The position numbers and the translations under genes are program-made. A stretch of DNA of 64,000 nucleotides from Gammaproteobacteria bacterium (lineage in GTDB: Bacteria; Pseudomonadota; Gammaproteobacteria; Pseudomonadales; Pseudohongiellaceae). Location: NCBI GenBank assembly GCA_029246545.1, contig JAQWMX010000021.1, positions 1 to 64,000 of the forward strand, given 5' to 3'. How positions within the stretch are numbered: position 1 is the stretch's first letter; every line of letters starts with the position of its first letter. The notes below the pieces were generated by a model, which ran no database searches, was not told the DNA's origin, and saw nothing but the letters and a program-made list of their open reading frames with translations. Below are positions 10,864 to 18,698 of the stretch, in pieces.

Positions 10864-11541
10864 GTGAAGATTCAATTTTACAGCTTAACCACAGTTGAGA
10901 ATGCCGTTGAGACGGTTGAAGCAGGTGCAGATTTGATTGGCTTGGTGGTAAAAGGTGGCATCCCAGTTCCAGAAGAGATTAGCGTTGTGCAGGCGCGCGA
11001 TATCTTTGCCGCCATCGATGGGCGTGCACTAGGTATTGCTCTTTCATTATCTACGGATCCCGATACGATTTGCGAAATGGCGAATGAAGTTCAGCCCCAT
11101 GCCGTTCACTTGGCAGCAAGGAATCTAGCTATTGAAGATCTGGCGCAAGTTCGTGAGCGCCTACAAGGAATCAAGATCATGGCGGCCATACCCGTCACTG
11201 GCCCGACTGCGGTTGAAGATGCACGCGAACGTTCTGCTTTTGCTGATTACCTCTTACTTGATTCAGTTGCTAATAGCGATAGCGATATTACAGGGGTAAG
11301 TGGCATGACACATGACTGGTCTATTAGTCGGCAAATAGTCGAGGCCGTTTCAATACCGGTTATTCTCGCTGGCGGACTCTCAGCAGACAATGTTGCCGAT
11401 GCTATTGAAGCGGTGGGACCCTGGGGTGTCGATTCTTATACCCATACCAATCATCCTGGTGATCGCATGAACAAAGATTTAACACAGGTACGTGCCTTTG
11501 TTAGTAATGCCAGAAATGCAGCGGAGCGTCTGGGGCTCTAG
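10864..11541 (+). CDS. TrpF-like (phosphoribosylanthranilate isomerase family) TIM-barrel protein
   Basis: A 225-residue beta/alpha barrel like phosphoribosylanthranilate isomerase. Supporting features are EAGADLIGLVV near residue 20 (TrpF has 'GAD..G..F'), QPHAVHLAAR near 75 (TrpF 'VQLHG'), ADYLLLDS near 124, and VILAGGLSADNVADAIE near 172, which is the typical phosphate-binding strand. The GTG start has an excellent AAGGAG site. The catalytic Cys of TrpF (usually in 'K.CG' at the N-terminus) is replaced: here the start is KIQFYSLTT. A true TrpF is thus doubtful. There are no trp genes nearby; the convergent neighbour is a beta-RFAP-synthase-like protein, so I infer a different phosphoribosyl-amine substrate. 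Confidence 0.75.
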   Translation: MKIQFYSLTTVENAVETVEAGADLIGLVVKGGIPVPEEISVVQARDIFAAIDGRALGIALSLSTDPDTICEMANEVQPHAVHLAARNLAIEDLAQVRERLQGIKIMAAIPVTGPTAVEDARERSAFADYLLLDSVANSDSDITGVSGMTHDWSISRQIVEAVSIPVILAGGLSADNVADAIEAVGPWGVDSYTHTNHPGDRMNKDLTQVRAFVSNARNAAERLGL

Positions 11542-11546
11542 AATAC

Positions 11547-11568
11547 TGTCGGGCAAATAAGCCCGACA
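11547..11568. terminator. Bidirectional hairpin between convergent genes
   Basis: TGTCGGGC (11547-11554), loop AAATAA, GCCCGACA (11561-11568): a perfect eight-base-pair GC-rich stem in the 42-base gap between two convergent genes. There is no long T run on either side, so termination may be factor-assisted. Confidence 0.6.
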
Positions 11569-11583
11569 AAGTTCCAGGAAGAG

Positions 11584-12813
11584 TTAACCTTGCAACCAAC
11601 CGTCTGTTAGAAAAGGTGTTTCGACACCGTTCTCCTTAATTCTTGCGCCGACATTATCTACAGCTGTTTCAATTATGCGACTGTCAGCAATTCCTTTTGA
11701 TTTCAAGTATTTAATCACACGATTATAGGTATCATCGTCTTGAGTTAACGCAAAAAGAGTCGGTCCCACCGAGCTCATGCCAGTAATCTCAACACCGATT
11801 TCACGTAAAGCGCTAAGGTATCCGTAAACAGGTGCGCCAAAAGATCCATGTGTCTCACATTCAGCTCGCTTGGATCCAAGGTAGCTAAGGTCAAACAAAG
11901 AATCACCAATAGTTTTTAGATCACCCTTTATCATTGCTGGCAGCATGTCACAGAATAGAATCTGCGATTTAACACCGGACTGCAAGGAATCAAGGTAACG
12001 ACCTCGACGCAACAACAGCTCAGCTTCCGATGCCGCGGCAGTATCCTTCCCAGTAAACTCGTCTTCAAGGGTTGGAACATCCGGAATAAAAGCGATACAC
12101 CTAGTATCCTCAAGTGGTATACGATAAGCCATCTCCAAGTCATCTGTACCTAAGATCCAACCACCATTAATACTAGCCATGGCGCCCATCCCAGTTTCAA
12201 AGCCTGGCAGTAGATATTTATCACCAATAGGGCTTTCCTCACAGTAGTTGTAACCAATAATCCGGCGTATTTCACGTCCGTTAAATGGTCTACCTAATAC
12301 TTCATTAATGCCAATAGCCATGGCAACCATTGAACCGATCGAAGAACCCATACCGATATGACGACGCTCGTGGTCATGCAATTCAATCTCAAAACCACCG
12401 GGATAATTCAGTAATTGCTTGAAAAGAAGGCCATAGTGCTGCATTAACAAGGTGCGTTCACCGTTAACAATAATATCGGGATTTGTTGTAGAACGTACTT
12501 TGGCGCGCATAAACACTTCGATGGCAAAACCGATACCGCCGCCGCCAGGCTTGTTGAGATTAAAACGATTCATGTCTAGAACCGAGGGGTGCAAACGTGA
12601 CGGGACCGTGACTTCTACTTCCCTGCTTTCCACTGCACCGACACTACGGGGTTCTAGACCAAAGCTTTCCAAGGGACGGATAAATTCTTTTTGTCCTGGT
12701 TCAAACTCTTCCAATACGGTAGTTATTCTGTCAAAAGGTCCACCGATAATCTCAATATCAATTGATTGCTTTGGCGCTTTTTCATTGTTCTGTTTCTTAT
12801 CATCTGTGGTCAT
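11584..12813 (-). CDS. GHMP-fold protein related to beta-ribofuranosylaminobenzene 5'-phosphate synthase
   Basis: A 409-residue cytosolic protein of the GHMP kinase superfamily. After a charged leader it has VPSRLHPSVLDMNRFNL near residue 70, resembling the 'RLH..L.D' start of beta-RFAP synthase, then GGGGIGFAIEV and the GHMP glycine-serine loop HIGMGSSIGSMVAMAIG near 152. Beta-RFAP synthase joins p-aminobenzoate to PRPP with loss of CO2 in methanopterin synthesis in archaea and methylotrophs. No other methanopterin gene is visible here, so the actual substrate is open. The start has GAGAGGA upstream. The convergent TrpF-like gene, which also suggests phosphoribosyl-amine chemistry, makes a shared pathway plausible but unproven. 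Confidence 0.75.
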   Translation of the reverse strand: MTTDDKKQNNEKAPKQSIDIEIIGGPFDRITTVLEEFEPGQKEFIRPLESFGLEPRSVGAVESREVEVTVPSRLHPSVLDMNRFNLNKPGGGGIGFAIEVFMRAKVRSTTNPDIIVNGERTLLMQHYGLLFKQLLNYPGGFEIELHDHERRHIGMGSSIGSMVAMAIGINEVLGRPFNGREIRRIIGYNYCEESPIGDKYLLPGFETGMGAMASINGGWILGTDDLEMAYRIPLEDTRCIAFIPDVPTLEDEFTGKDTAAASEAELLLRRGRYLDSLQSGVKSQILFCDMLPAMIKGDLKTIGDSLFDLSYLGSKRAECETHGSFGAPVYGYLSALREIGVEITGMSSVGPTLFALTQDDDTYNRVIKYLKSKGIADSRIIETAVDNVGARIKENGVETPFLTDGWLQG

Positions 12814-12926
12814 TCTTTTCCTCTCTCTACAATTACTTCCAAAAAAACAGCCTAACCGTTATCCCTTCTGCAATCAAACTTAACTAGTAGATTAGTTATA
12901 GGGTTAAAAGTGAAACAGAAAAAAGT

Positions 12927-13295
12927 TTATAGAATAATGAATTTATAACCTAGTTTGTATGTCGTCAAAACCTTTTGGACTGAGGGCAGCACTGAAGGAG
13001 TTGTAACGCTGCTGCGTAAAGATAAAGTTTCAGTATCAAAGTCAAATGATAGAGCCACAGCAACTTTCCCAGATTGAGGCCAAGACTGAGGCACTAATTC
13101 CTGGCCCGCTCGAACCCTTTCGACAGCTCCTCGCCATCGTGCTTCAGGCCACATCCATGAGGGATCGTCTTGGTTGTCAACTTGTGCTGAAGCTGGAATC
13201 GAAAACATAAATACCAGAGTTGATAAAATAGTTACCGGCAAAAGATATCTATTAATTTCAAATAGAAAACTAAATCTAAATTTATTCATCATCAA
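12927..13295 (-). pseudogene. Truncated polysaccharide deacetylase-family protein
   Basis: The 122 codons begin with a signal sequence (to about residue 38, PASAQ) and continue WPEARWRGAVERVRAGQEL, then a stretch ending KVAVALSFDFDTETLSL, which matches the entry to the NodB/polysaccharide deacetylase domain with its Asp-Phe-Asp metal-site start. The family normally continues for 200 or more residues with His-rich zinc motifs; here the sequence loses similarity after SSVTTPSVLPS and stops. A one- or two-base shift does not restore a long frame. The catalytic core is absent, so this is most likely a decayed gene. Confidence 0.65.
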
Positions 13296-13364
13296 GTTAC
13301 TCTCCTGGTCGGGTAGTTTTTATGAACTTGCTTGATTGCAAAACGGTTTTGATCCTGCCTATTG

Positions 13365-14501
13365 TTAGTTAGACAGCTCAGTGCCGTTTATTGGGATCAT
13401 TAAATGAGCTGCTGGCGTTTCATCACGCATCATCCAAGGCTTACCCATGCCATCTAGCGAATTATCCCGTTGGCTGCCAATTGACATTCCTGTTTGCTCA
13501 GAGCTTGCATTAGGCAAACGAATTACCCAAAGCAGTTTCAACCGATCATCCTCTTCATATAATCGATACATCATGGAACCGGATGGAGCTGTTGCAATAT
13601 CTCCACCGTCTATCGCTTCAGCAACAGCCTCTTGAATTTGCTCCTGTGAGGCGCCTTGCGCTGCTAAGAGCGCGCGAATATCCTGTTCAGCACTTACAAT
13701 CTGGTGATAACAACGGGTGAAGCCACTTTCTGCTCGCGGCTGGCACTCCATTAAGTTTGTACCTTGACGTAGCACCTGACGCGCACCTGTTTCTGAATCG
13801 TATTGAACAACAGTAGCCCCAGCTCGAAATTCTTCTGGCAAAGGCAAAGTCGCCTGTTCAACAGTGTTCATTATTGCCATTGTATTCAGCCTGGTCGTCG
13901 CAGCACCCATGTTTGAAGACTCAGTAGCATTGATAGGAATCATCACATGTGCGCTAGAAGTCCCTTCCAGCATTAACCAAGGACGGCCCTGCCCAGCAAG
14001 TGAATTTTGAAATTGGCTCTCTGTTGACATGCCCAAGTCTTCAGGCATGGCGTACGGAACCTGAACTATCCAAAGTAGTTTAATTGTGTCGTCTTCGTCA
14101 GTTAGACGATAACGTATAGAACCAAAAACTGTTTCATCAATAATTCTATCTTCAACAGCCTGATCCATAGCTGCAGTTAACTCAGCGCCACCCAAACCTT
14201 CGGAGCTTAATTTTGCGCTGTAATCCATGCGCTCAGAATTTGACGTAGCATTGCAACGGATGAAACCTGTTGCAGGATTTTTAGGCACGCACTCAACTTG
14301 ATTAGTCCCTTGCCTTAGTACGACTCGATCGCCATCATCATAAGTATAAACAGTTGCGTCTGCCCGCAGGTCTTCCGGTAAAGGTCTAACAGCTTCTGCT
14401 ATCAAATCGTCAACTGATTGAGCAGTAACAGACGTAGCCATTATTGAACCTAAAAGTACAAGAGCCATTGATGTTGTAAATTTTTTCACACTTCTTTTCA
14501 T
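13365..14501 (-). CDS. Secreted protein made of two tandem repeats of an unknown domain
   Basis: No known domain recognised. The start at 14501 gives a signal peptide (MKRSVKKFTTSMALVLLGS to SVTAQ) and has GAGG upstream. The mature protein is an internal duplication: unit 1 (about residues 30-195) and unit 2 (about 210-378) share, in order, LPLPEEFRAGATV/RPLPEDLRADATV, VLRQGTN, VECVP/MECQP, GF-R-C, a Gln/Glu-rich helix, YRL-EDD-KLLW, MS--SQ-NSL-G-G-PW, and AH-MIPIN. The conserved Cys pair in each unit could form a disulfide. 'LRQGTN...C' and 'HLMIPI' look like a conserved periplasmic scaffold. Function unknown. Confidence 0.75.
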   Translation of the reverse strand: MKRSVKKFTTSMALVLLGSIMATSVTAQSVDDLIAEAVRPLPEDLRADATVYTYDDGDRVVLRQGTNQVECVPKNPATGFIRCNATSNSERMDYSAKLSSEGLGGAELTAAMDQAVEDRIIDETVFGSIRYRLTDEDDTIKLLWIVQVPYAMPEDLGMSTESQFQNSLAGQGRPWLMLEGTSSAHVMIPINATESSNMGAATTRLNTMAIMNTVEQATLPLPEEFRAGATVVQYDSETGARQVLRQGTNLMECQPRAESGFTRCYHQIVSAEQDIRALLAAQGASQEQIQEAVAEAIDGGDIATAPSGSMMYRLYEEDDRLKLLWVIRLPNASSEQTGMSIGSQRDNSLDGMGKPWMMRDETPAAHLMIPINGTELSN

Positions 14502-14640
14502 ACTAATTCCCTCAATATAAATTTGAACTTCAACACAACCCAATAAAATAGTGACGATCAGTATAATCAAATCAAAGGAGAATCATAAGTTATTCAGTTG
14601 ATCAAATATGGAAATATCTACTTTTTTAAACAATAAGCAA

Positions 14641-14814
14641 TTAGGGGTCCATACCAAGGCCTTTAACAATAACAGTCAGCTCGAAACCACACTTTTCCAG
14701 AACTTTGATGGAAGCAGGGTTATCAGCAGCAACCGCTGCCACTACTGTATCAGCCATACCATCTTCAAAAATTATAACTTGCTTGAAAATCAAGCGTTCC
14801 GTCTCTAGAAGCAC
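14641..14814 (-). pseudogene. Internally deleted GNAT acetyltransferase remnant
   Basis: The 14502-14953 gap contains a decayed gene on the minus strand. From a possible GTG (14814) it reads LLETERLIFKQV, the typical start of RimJ/RimL-type GNAT proteins ('LETERLILR'), then passes within a few codons into GMADTVVAAVAADNPASIKV and LEKCGFE, the typical GNAT C-terminal acetyl-CoA-binding end ('A.V...N..S..VLEKCGF'), stopping at TAA 14641-14643. About 100 middle residues are missing in frame. There is no ribosome site, and an in-frame stop lies just upstream. No working gene remains. Confidence 0.7.
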
Positions 14815-14953
14815 CGTTTTTACTGGACTATATCTTTATAACCATCAAACATCTTGCTCTCTTATATCTATATATAACTATCCTTCACAGTAACCTGTGA
14901 ATAATGTAAAGTTACTGCCTTAAATGTTCCACTCAAAGGCTTAAATAATCATA

Positions 14954-15508
14954 ATGGTTGACCGCAGAACAGCTTTAAAAATAAGCGCAGCAGGTATACT
15001 AAGTGGCCTGGTTAATTTACCCGGACAATCACTTGCCAACGCTTCCAAAACAAGTGCTGCTTTCCCTACTTTAGCTTTATTTGATGGTCAATATATTGAA
15101 AGCCAGGCTTTTGCCGATACACTTAAAAATAAAAATATGCCCATCACGGATATTCAAGGTGACCTTAGCAAGCTTTGGTATAGTCAACTTCGACAGCAAC
15201 TCCTGATTGATCGTTCACCATTGGTTGGCCTAACTACTCGCCTAGACCTTTTTTGTTTGGAAGAATTGGCAAGAGATGTAGGAATGAGTGTGAGCTTACG
15301 TTTTGACCATTTGATCAGCCAAAATGGTACGGTTGAACACCAAATAAATGGCTCATACTTTAGTGGATTAGGCGATGAAGCCGGGTTTGGCACAAAAATG
15401 GCGGACATTTCTGTTTTAAATCAAACTACAGACATCTCAGCACAAAAATTAACTGGCCCCTATGCACCTTTGAATAAAACTGCATTGGTTACTTGGATAA
15501 TCAGCTAA
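14954..15508 (+). CDS. Tat-exported hypothetical protein upstream of cresol dehydrogenase
   Basis: A 184-residue protein with a twin-arginine signal (VDRRTALKISAAGILSGL), so it is probably exported folded. The mature part opens PTLALFDGQYIESQAFADTL and has no motif I can assign; it shows no cofactor signature and no Cys-rich cluster. It sits 68 bases upstream of the 4-cresol-dehydrogenase-like gene in the same direction and is likely co-transcribed. A role as a maturation factor or third subunit of the flavocytochrome is inference. Confidence 0.7.
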   Translation: MVDRRTALKISAAGILSGLVNLPGQSLANASKTSAAFPTLALFDGQYIESQAFADTLKNKNMPITDIQGDLSKLWYSQLRQQLLIDRSPLVGLTTRLDLFCLEELARDVGMSVSLRFDHLISQNGTVEHQINGSYFSGLGDEAGFGTKMADISVLNQTTDISAQKLTGPYAPLNKTALVTWIIS

Positions 15509-15576
15509 AAATATATTACTTACTAAATAAAAACTTTATAAAGAAGACAAAAAAAGAACAGTAGAGGAAAAACAAA

Positions 15577-17193
15577 ATGGCACTACCACCAAATTTAAGC
15601 CAAGCAGAATTCAATAGAGCTCTAGCTGAGTTCGAATCTGTGGTTGGCACAGACTGGGTATTCAGCTCAGACGCCGATGTTGCACTTTATCGTGATTCCT
15701 ACTCGCCTCTGTGGGGCGAAGAAGAGGAAAGAATCGCTTCCGCTGCTCTTGCACCTGACAGTGTCGAAGAAGTACAAGAAATTGTCCGTATTGCCAATCG
15801 CTTTAATATACCTTTATACCCGATTTCTACTGGCAGAAATCTAACTTATGGTGGTACTGCACCCACCATGACAGGCAGTGTGGTACTAGACATGAAGCGC
15901 ATGAACCGCATCATAGAAGTTAACGATAAAAGAAATTATGCTTTAGTCGAACCAGGTGTCTCCTATTTTGATTTATTTAACTATATACGCGAGCATGATC
16001 TGAACGTCATGCTGGATATCCCTGATCCCGGTTGGGGTAGCCCAATGGGTAATAGTCTTGACCACGGTGTTGGTTATACTTTCGGCCCTTATCGCGATCA
16101 CTTTGCATCGCACATCGGCCTGGAAATCGTCAGCGCTGAAGGTGAACTAATTCGCACTGGCGCTGGTGCTGTTCCAGATTCTGATGCCTGGCAAGATTTC
16201 CATTATGGCGCAGGCCCATCTATCGATGGTCTGTTTGCTCAATCTAATTTTGGTATCGTCACCAAAATGGGCGTGAAACTGATGCCTCTGCCTGAAACTT
16301 ACATGACTGCTACAGTGACAGTGCCTCGCTATCAAGATTTACAAGCGATGATTGAAGAAGTTAGCTACCTGGAAGATTCTTGCTTGGTTGGAATGCCATC
16401 CTATGGCAGCCCTGTTGGTGGCGGGCTGTTTGATCCAGCTCCTATTGCGGAGCTAATGCAAAATGGGTGGCCTACAAATGAGCAACTGGAAGAGTTTGTT
16501 ACTGCTCAAAATAAACCAGCCTGGTCAGTGACGTTTCAATTTTATGGTCCGGAAGAAACCATACGAGGAACTTGGACTGCTGTACAACGCCGTTTCCGAG
16601 ACAAAATCCCAGGTGCTGCTTTCCAGGAAGATGAATTTTACAGTTTACCTATTCCCGATGAAGACATCCCTGCTATGGCAGATAAAGTACGTGTAGGTAT
16701 CCCTAATCTGGAAATTTTTCATATCGTCAACAGAAACCCGATGAATGATAATGATCCACCAGACGGGCATGCTGATATGTTCGCCATGGCGCCAAGAACG
16801 GCTGAAGGCGTACATACTGCTGCTCGAGTCTTAGCTGAGGCTTATCAGGAAATGGGCTTTGCTCCAGCGACCCATCCTTTCTCAACTCCTATCACTTTTT
16901 ATTCGAGAGCCATGGTTGTGGCAGTATTAGTTCCAACCTGGAGAGACCCAGTTAAAAATGCTGCAACGCGAGCATTATATGAAAGATGCTTGGATAAGAT
17001 AGCCGAACAAGGCATGGGCACTTACCGAACAAATCCAGCCTTTCAGGATCACGCTGTGAGTAAATACAGCTTTAATGAAAACGCCTTACTGAAATTCCAG
17101 GAAAAGCTGAAAGATGGCATTGATCCTAATGGCATTATTTCTCCAGGACGTTACGGTATATGGCCGGCCAACTTGAGGAATAACCGCGGATGA
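15577..17193 (+). CDS. FAD-linked oxidase, 4-cresol dehydrogenase/vanillyl-alcohol oxidase family
   Basis: Flavoprotein of the p-cresol methylhydroxylase (PchF)/VAO family, oxidising p-alkylphenols or related phenolics. The N-terminal PCMH-type FAD domain is clear: ALAPDSVEEVQEIVRIANRF (about residues 50-69), PISTGRNLTYGGTAP, VLDMKRMNRIIEVN and YALVEPGVSYFDLF. Further on are PDPGWGSPMGNSLDHGVGYT and SNFGIVTKMGVKLMP, both typical of this family. The C-terminus ends DPNGIISPGRYGIW. Length 538 fits. No signal peptide is obvious. It overlaps by four bases the downstream cytochrome c gene (ATGA), as expected of the PchF-PchC flavocytochrome. The flanking Tat-secreted proteins suggest periplasmic assembly. 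Confidence 0.9.
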   Translation: MALPPNLSQAEFNRALAEFESVVGTDWVFSSDADVALYRDSYSPLWGEEEERIASAALAPDSVEEVQEIVRIANRFNIPLYPISTGRNLTYGGTAPTMTGSVVLDMKRMNRIIEVNDKRNYALVEPGVSYFDLFNYIREHDLNVMLDIPDPGWGSPMGNSLDHGVGYTFGPYRDHFASHIGLEIVSAEGELIRTGAGAVPDSDAWQDFHYGAGPSIDGLFAQSNFGIVTKMGVKLMPLPETYMTATVTVPRYQDLQAMIEEVSYLEDSCLVGMPSYGSPVGGGLFDPAPIAELMQNGWPTNEQLEEFVTAQNKPAWSVTFQFYGPEETIRGTWTAVQRRFRDKIPGAAFQEDEFYSLPIPDEDIPAMADKVRVGIPNLEIFHIVNRNPMNDNDPPDGHADMFAMAPRTAEGVHTAARVLAEAYQEMGFAPATHPFSTPITFYSRAMVVAVLVPTWRDPVKNAATRALYERCLDKIAEQGMGTYRTNPAFQDHAVSKYSFNENALLKFQEKLKDGIDPNGIISPGRYGIWPANLRNNRG

Positions 17194-17570
17194 ACCGATT
17201 AACTATTTTATGCATTTTATTTGCTGCATTTGTTGGAACAACTATAAGAACAGTGCAAGCTCAAGAACTCAATTCAGCACAGGCCAGTGGTAAAGTTGTG
17301 TTTGATAAATGGTGCGAACCTTGCCATGGCAGAATAGCCGGTGGAGTTTTTGGAGGCTTGGGAGCAAATGCTTTGCCAGGCACTTCTGCACTTGGGGTTA
17401 AATACAAAGGTGATTTACCAGCTGTGCTGGAAGACAGAGTTGATCTTCAACCAGTCTATATCAGAACTATTGTCCGAAATGGTTTATACGGGATGCCAAT
17501 TACCCGCAAAACTGAAGTTAGCGACATTGACCTGGACAATATCGTCGCTTATCTGACGCGCCAACGATAG
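17190..17570 (+). CDS. Class I c-type cytochrome, partner of the flavoprotein
   Basis: Small periplasmic electron carrier that would take electrons from the FAD-linked oxidase. A signal peptide (about 1-24, ending TVQAQ) precedes a single haem motif, WCEPCH (CxxCH) near residue 41. The distal Met ligand is probably in YGMPITRKTE near residue 105. At 126 residues it is like PchC or cytochrome c5-type subunits. Its ATG overlaps the flavoprotein stop, implying translational coupling and a 1:1 complex. Confidence 0.9.
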   Translation: MNRLTILCILFAAFVGTTIRTVQAQELNSAQASGKVVFDKWCEPCHGRIAGGVFGGLGANALPGTSALGVKYKGDLPAVLEDRVDLQPVYIRTIVRNGLYGMPITRKTEVSDIDLDNIVAYLTRQR

Positions 17571-17585
17571 TATTTTAGTTAACGA

Positions 17586-18515
17586 TTATATCCAGGAAAT
17601 ATAAGGTGTAATTGTTTGAATTCCCTTTGTGGCAATCTCATAGGGGTCAGTATTTTGCACAACAGGATCAAACAGCTCCAGAGACAATGCTCGGCTATAT
17701 CCCTTCTCTGTCAACTTATCGATAATTCTTTGTAAAGGCGCAACCCCTTCACCCGGAAAAGCTCTATTCGCATTCGTAGACACCTCCAATGGTGGCTCTG
17801 CTGGCGTATCTTCAAAATGAACGTGATGAATTTCACCTGGATTAATTAAATCCAGATCCTCAAATTTACTCTGAGCTGCCCAAAAATGATAAACATCGAG
17901 CATAAATTTCAGGTTTGGATGATCTACAGCTCTAACGACATTTAGTGAAGTTCGCACAGTACTGATCAGCTTTGAAAAACGCGTAAATTCCACCATAAGA
18001 GCAACATTATGCGGCCGAGCAATTTCTGCGGCTTCATATAAATTTTCATACACTTCATCATAATCATCAGCAGTATGAGTTTCACTTGCAATCGAAGGCG
18101 CAACCAAACGATCTGCACCTAGGGACTCCGCCAACTCAACTTTCCATCTAAGATCTTCAAGGGCTTGAGCTCTTTGTGGCCCAGACTCTTCCAAAAATAT
18201 TTGATTAGTAGATGAGACGGCACGAATGCCTAAATCATCCATCAGCCTTCTTGCTGAACCAGCTCCATTGGCTTGTTCAAAAGTTCGAGCTATAGGTAAG
18301 TCAGGCTCGGCTGCTGTAATGCCAGCCCTGGCCCAACCTTCCATTGCTGTACGGAAGTTAAAACCATTGGAGGTAGCGCCATGCATACAAACGAACATAC
18401 CCGAAGACGAAGCTGCCATAGAATTAGTAGATCCAACTCCTGCTACCAAAGCTGATACACCTGCTGAAACACTTGCTGATAGTGCTATAAAATTTCTTCT
18501 ATTTAAATCTGTCAT
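17586..18515 (-). CDS. Tat-exported sugar phosphate isomerase/epimerase-like TIM barrel
   Basis: AP endonuclease 2/xylose isomerase-like barrel protein, 309 residues. The N-terminus is a twin-arginine signal (LNRRNFIALSASVSAGVSAL). Metal-site features include the Glu in VEFTRFSKLI near residue 178, DVYHFWAAQSKFED near 217 (Asp and His), HHVHFEDTP near 240, and the final Glu in SLELFDP near 284, consistent with the usual Glu-Asp-His-Glu set. It is convergent with the cytochrome gene, 15 bases away. Substrate unknown; secreted members of this family often act on keto-sugars or aromatic ring products. Confidence 0.82.
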   Translation of the reverse strand: MTDLNRRNFIALSASVSAGVSALVAGVGSTNSMAASSSGMFVCMHGATSNGFNFRTAMEGWARAGITAAEPDLPIARTFEQANGAGSARRLMDDLGIRAVSSTNQIFLEESGPQRAQALEDLRWKVELAESLGADRLVAPSIASETHTADDYDEVYENLYEAAEIARPHNVALMVEFTRFSKLISTVRTSLNVVRAVDHPNLKFMLDVYHFWAAQSKFEDLDLINPGEIHHVHFEDTPAEPPLEVSTNANRAFPGEGVAPLQRIIDKLTEKGYSRALSLELFDPVVQNTDPYEIATKGIQTITPYISWI

Positions 18516-18698
18516 GTGAATTCCAAGGATTGTGACTCGCGAAAATTAGTATATAAACCTTAAGCGCAGCTAACCAGCTAGATTTTAGCTGTTATCATCT
18601 TTTATTAAGTAATTCACCTTTGGTTCAGTCTTACTGCTTTACCCTAAGTGAGTGACTCTCTAGAATATATTACTAAATTAAAGCCTGGAAACTCATTA

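Noticed and set aside
12927-12990. Frameshift rescue of the polysaccharide deacetylase fragment
   Set aside because: Shifting by one base stops at once, and by two bases gives about ten more codons unlike the family. True truncation is more likely than a simple slip.
14608-14893. Two overlapping plus-strand frames of about 60 codons
   Set aside because: They mirror the GNAT remnant on the minus strand and have no ribosome site or recognisable content.
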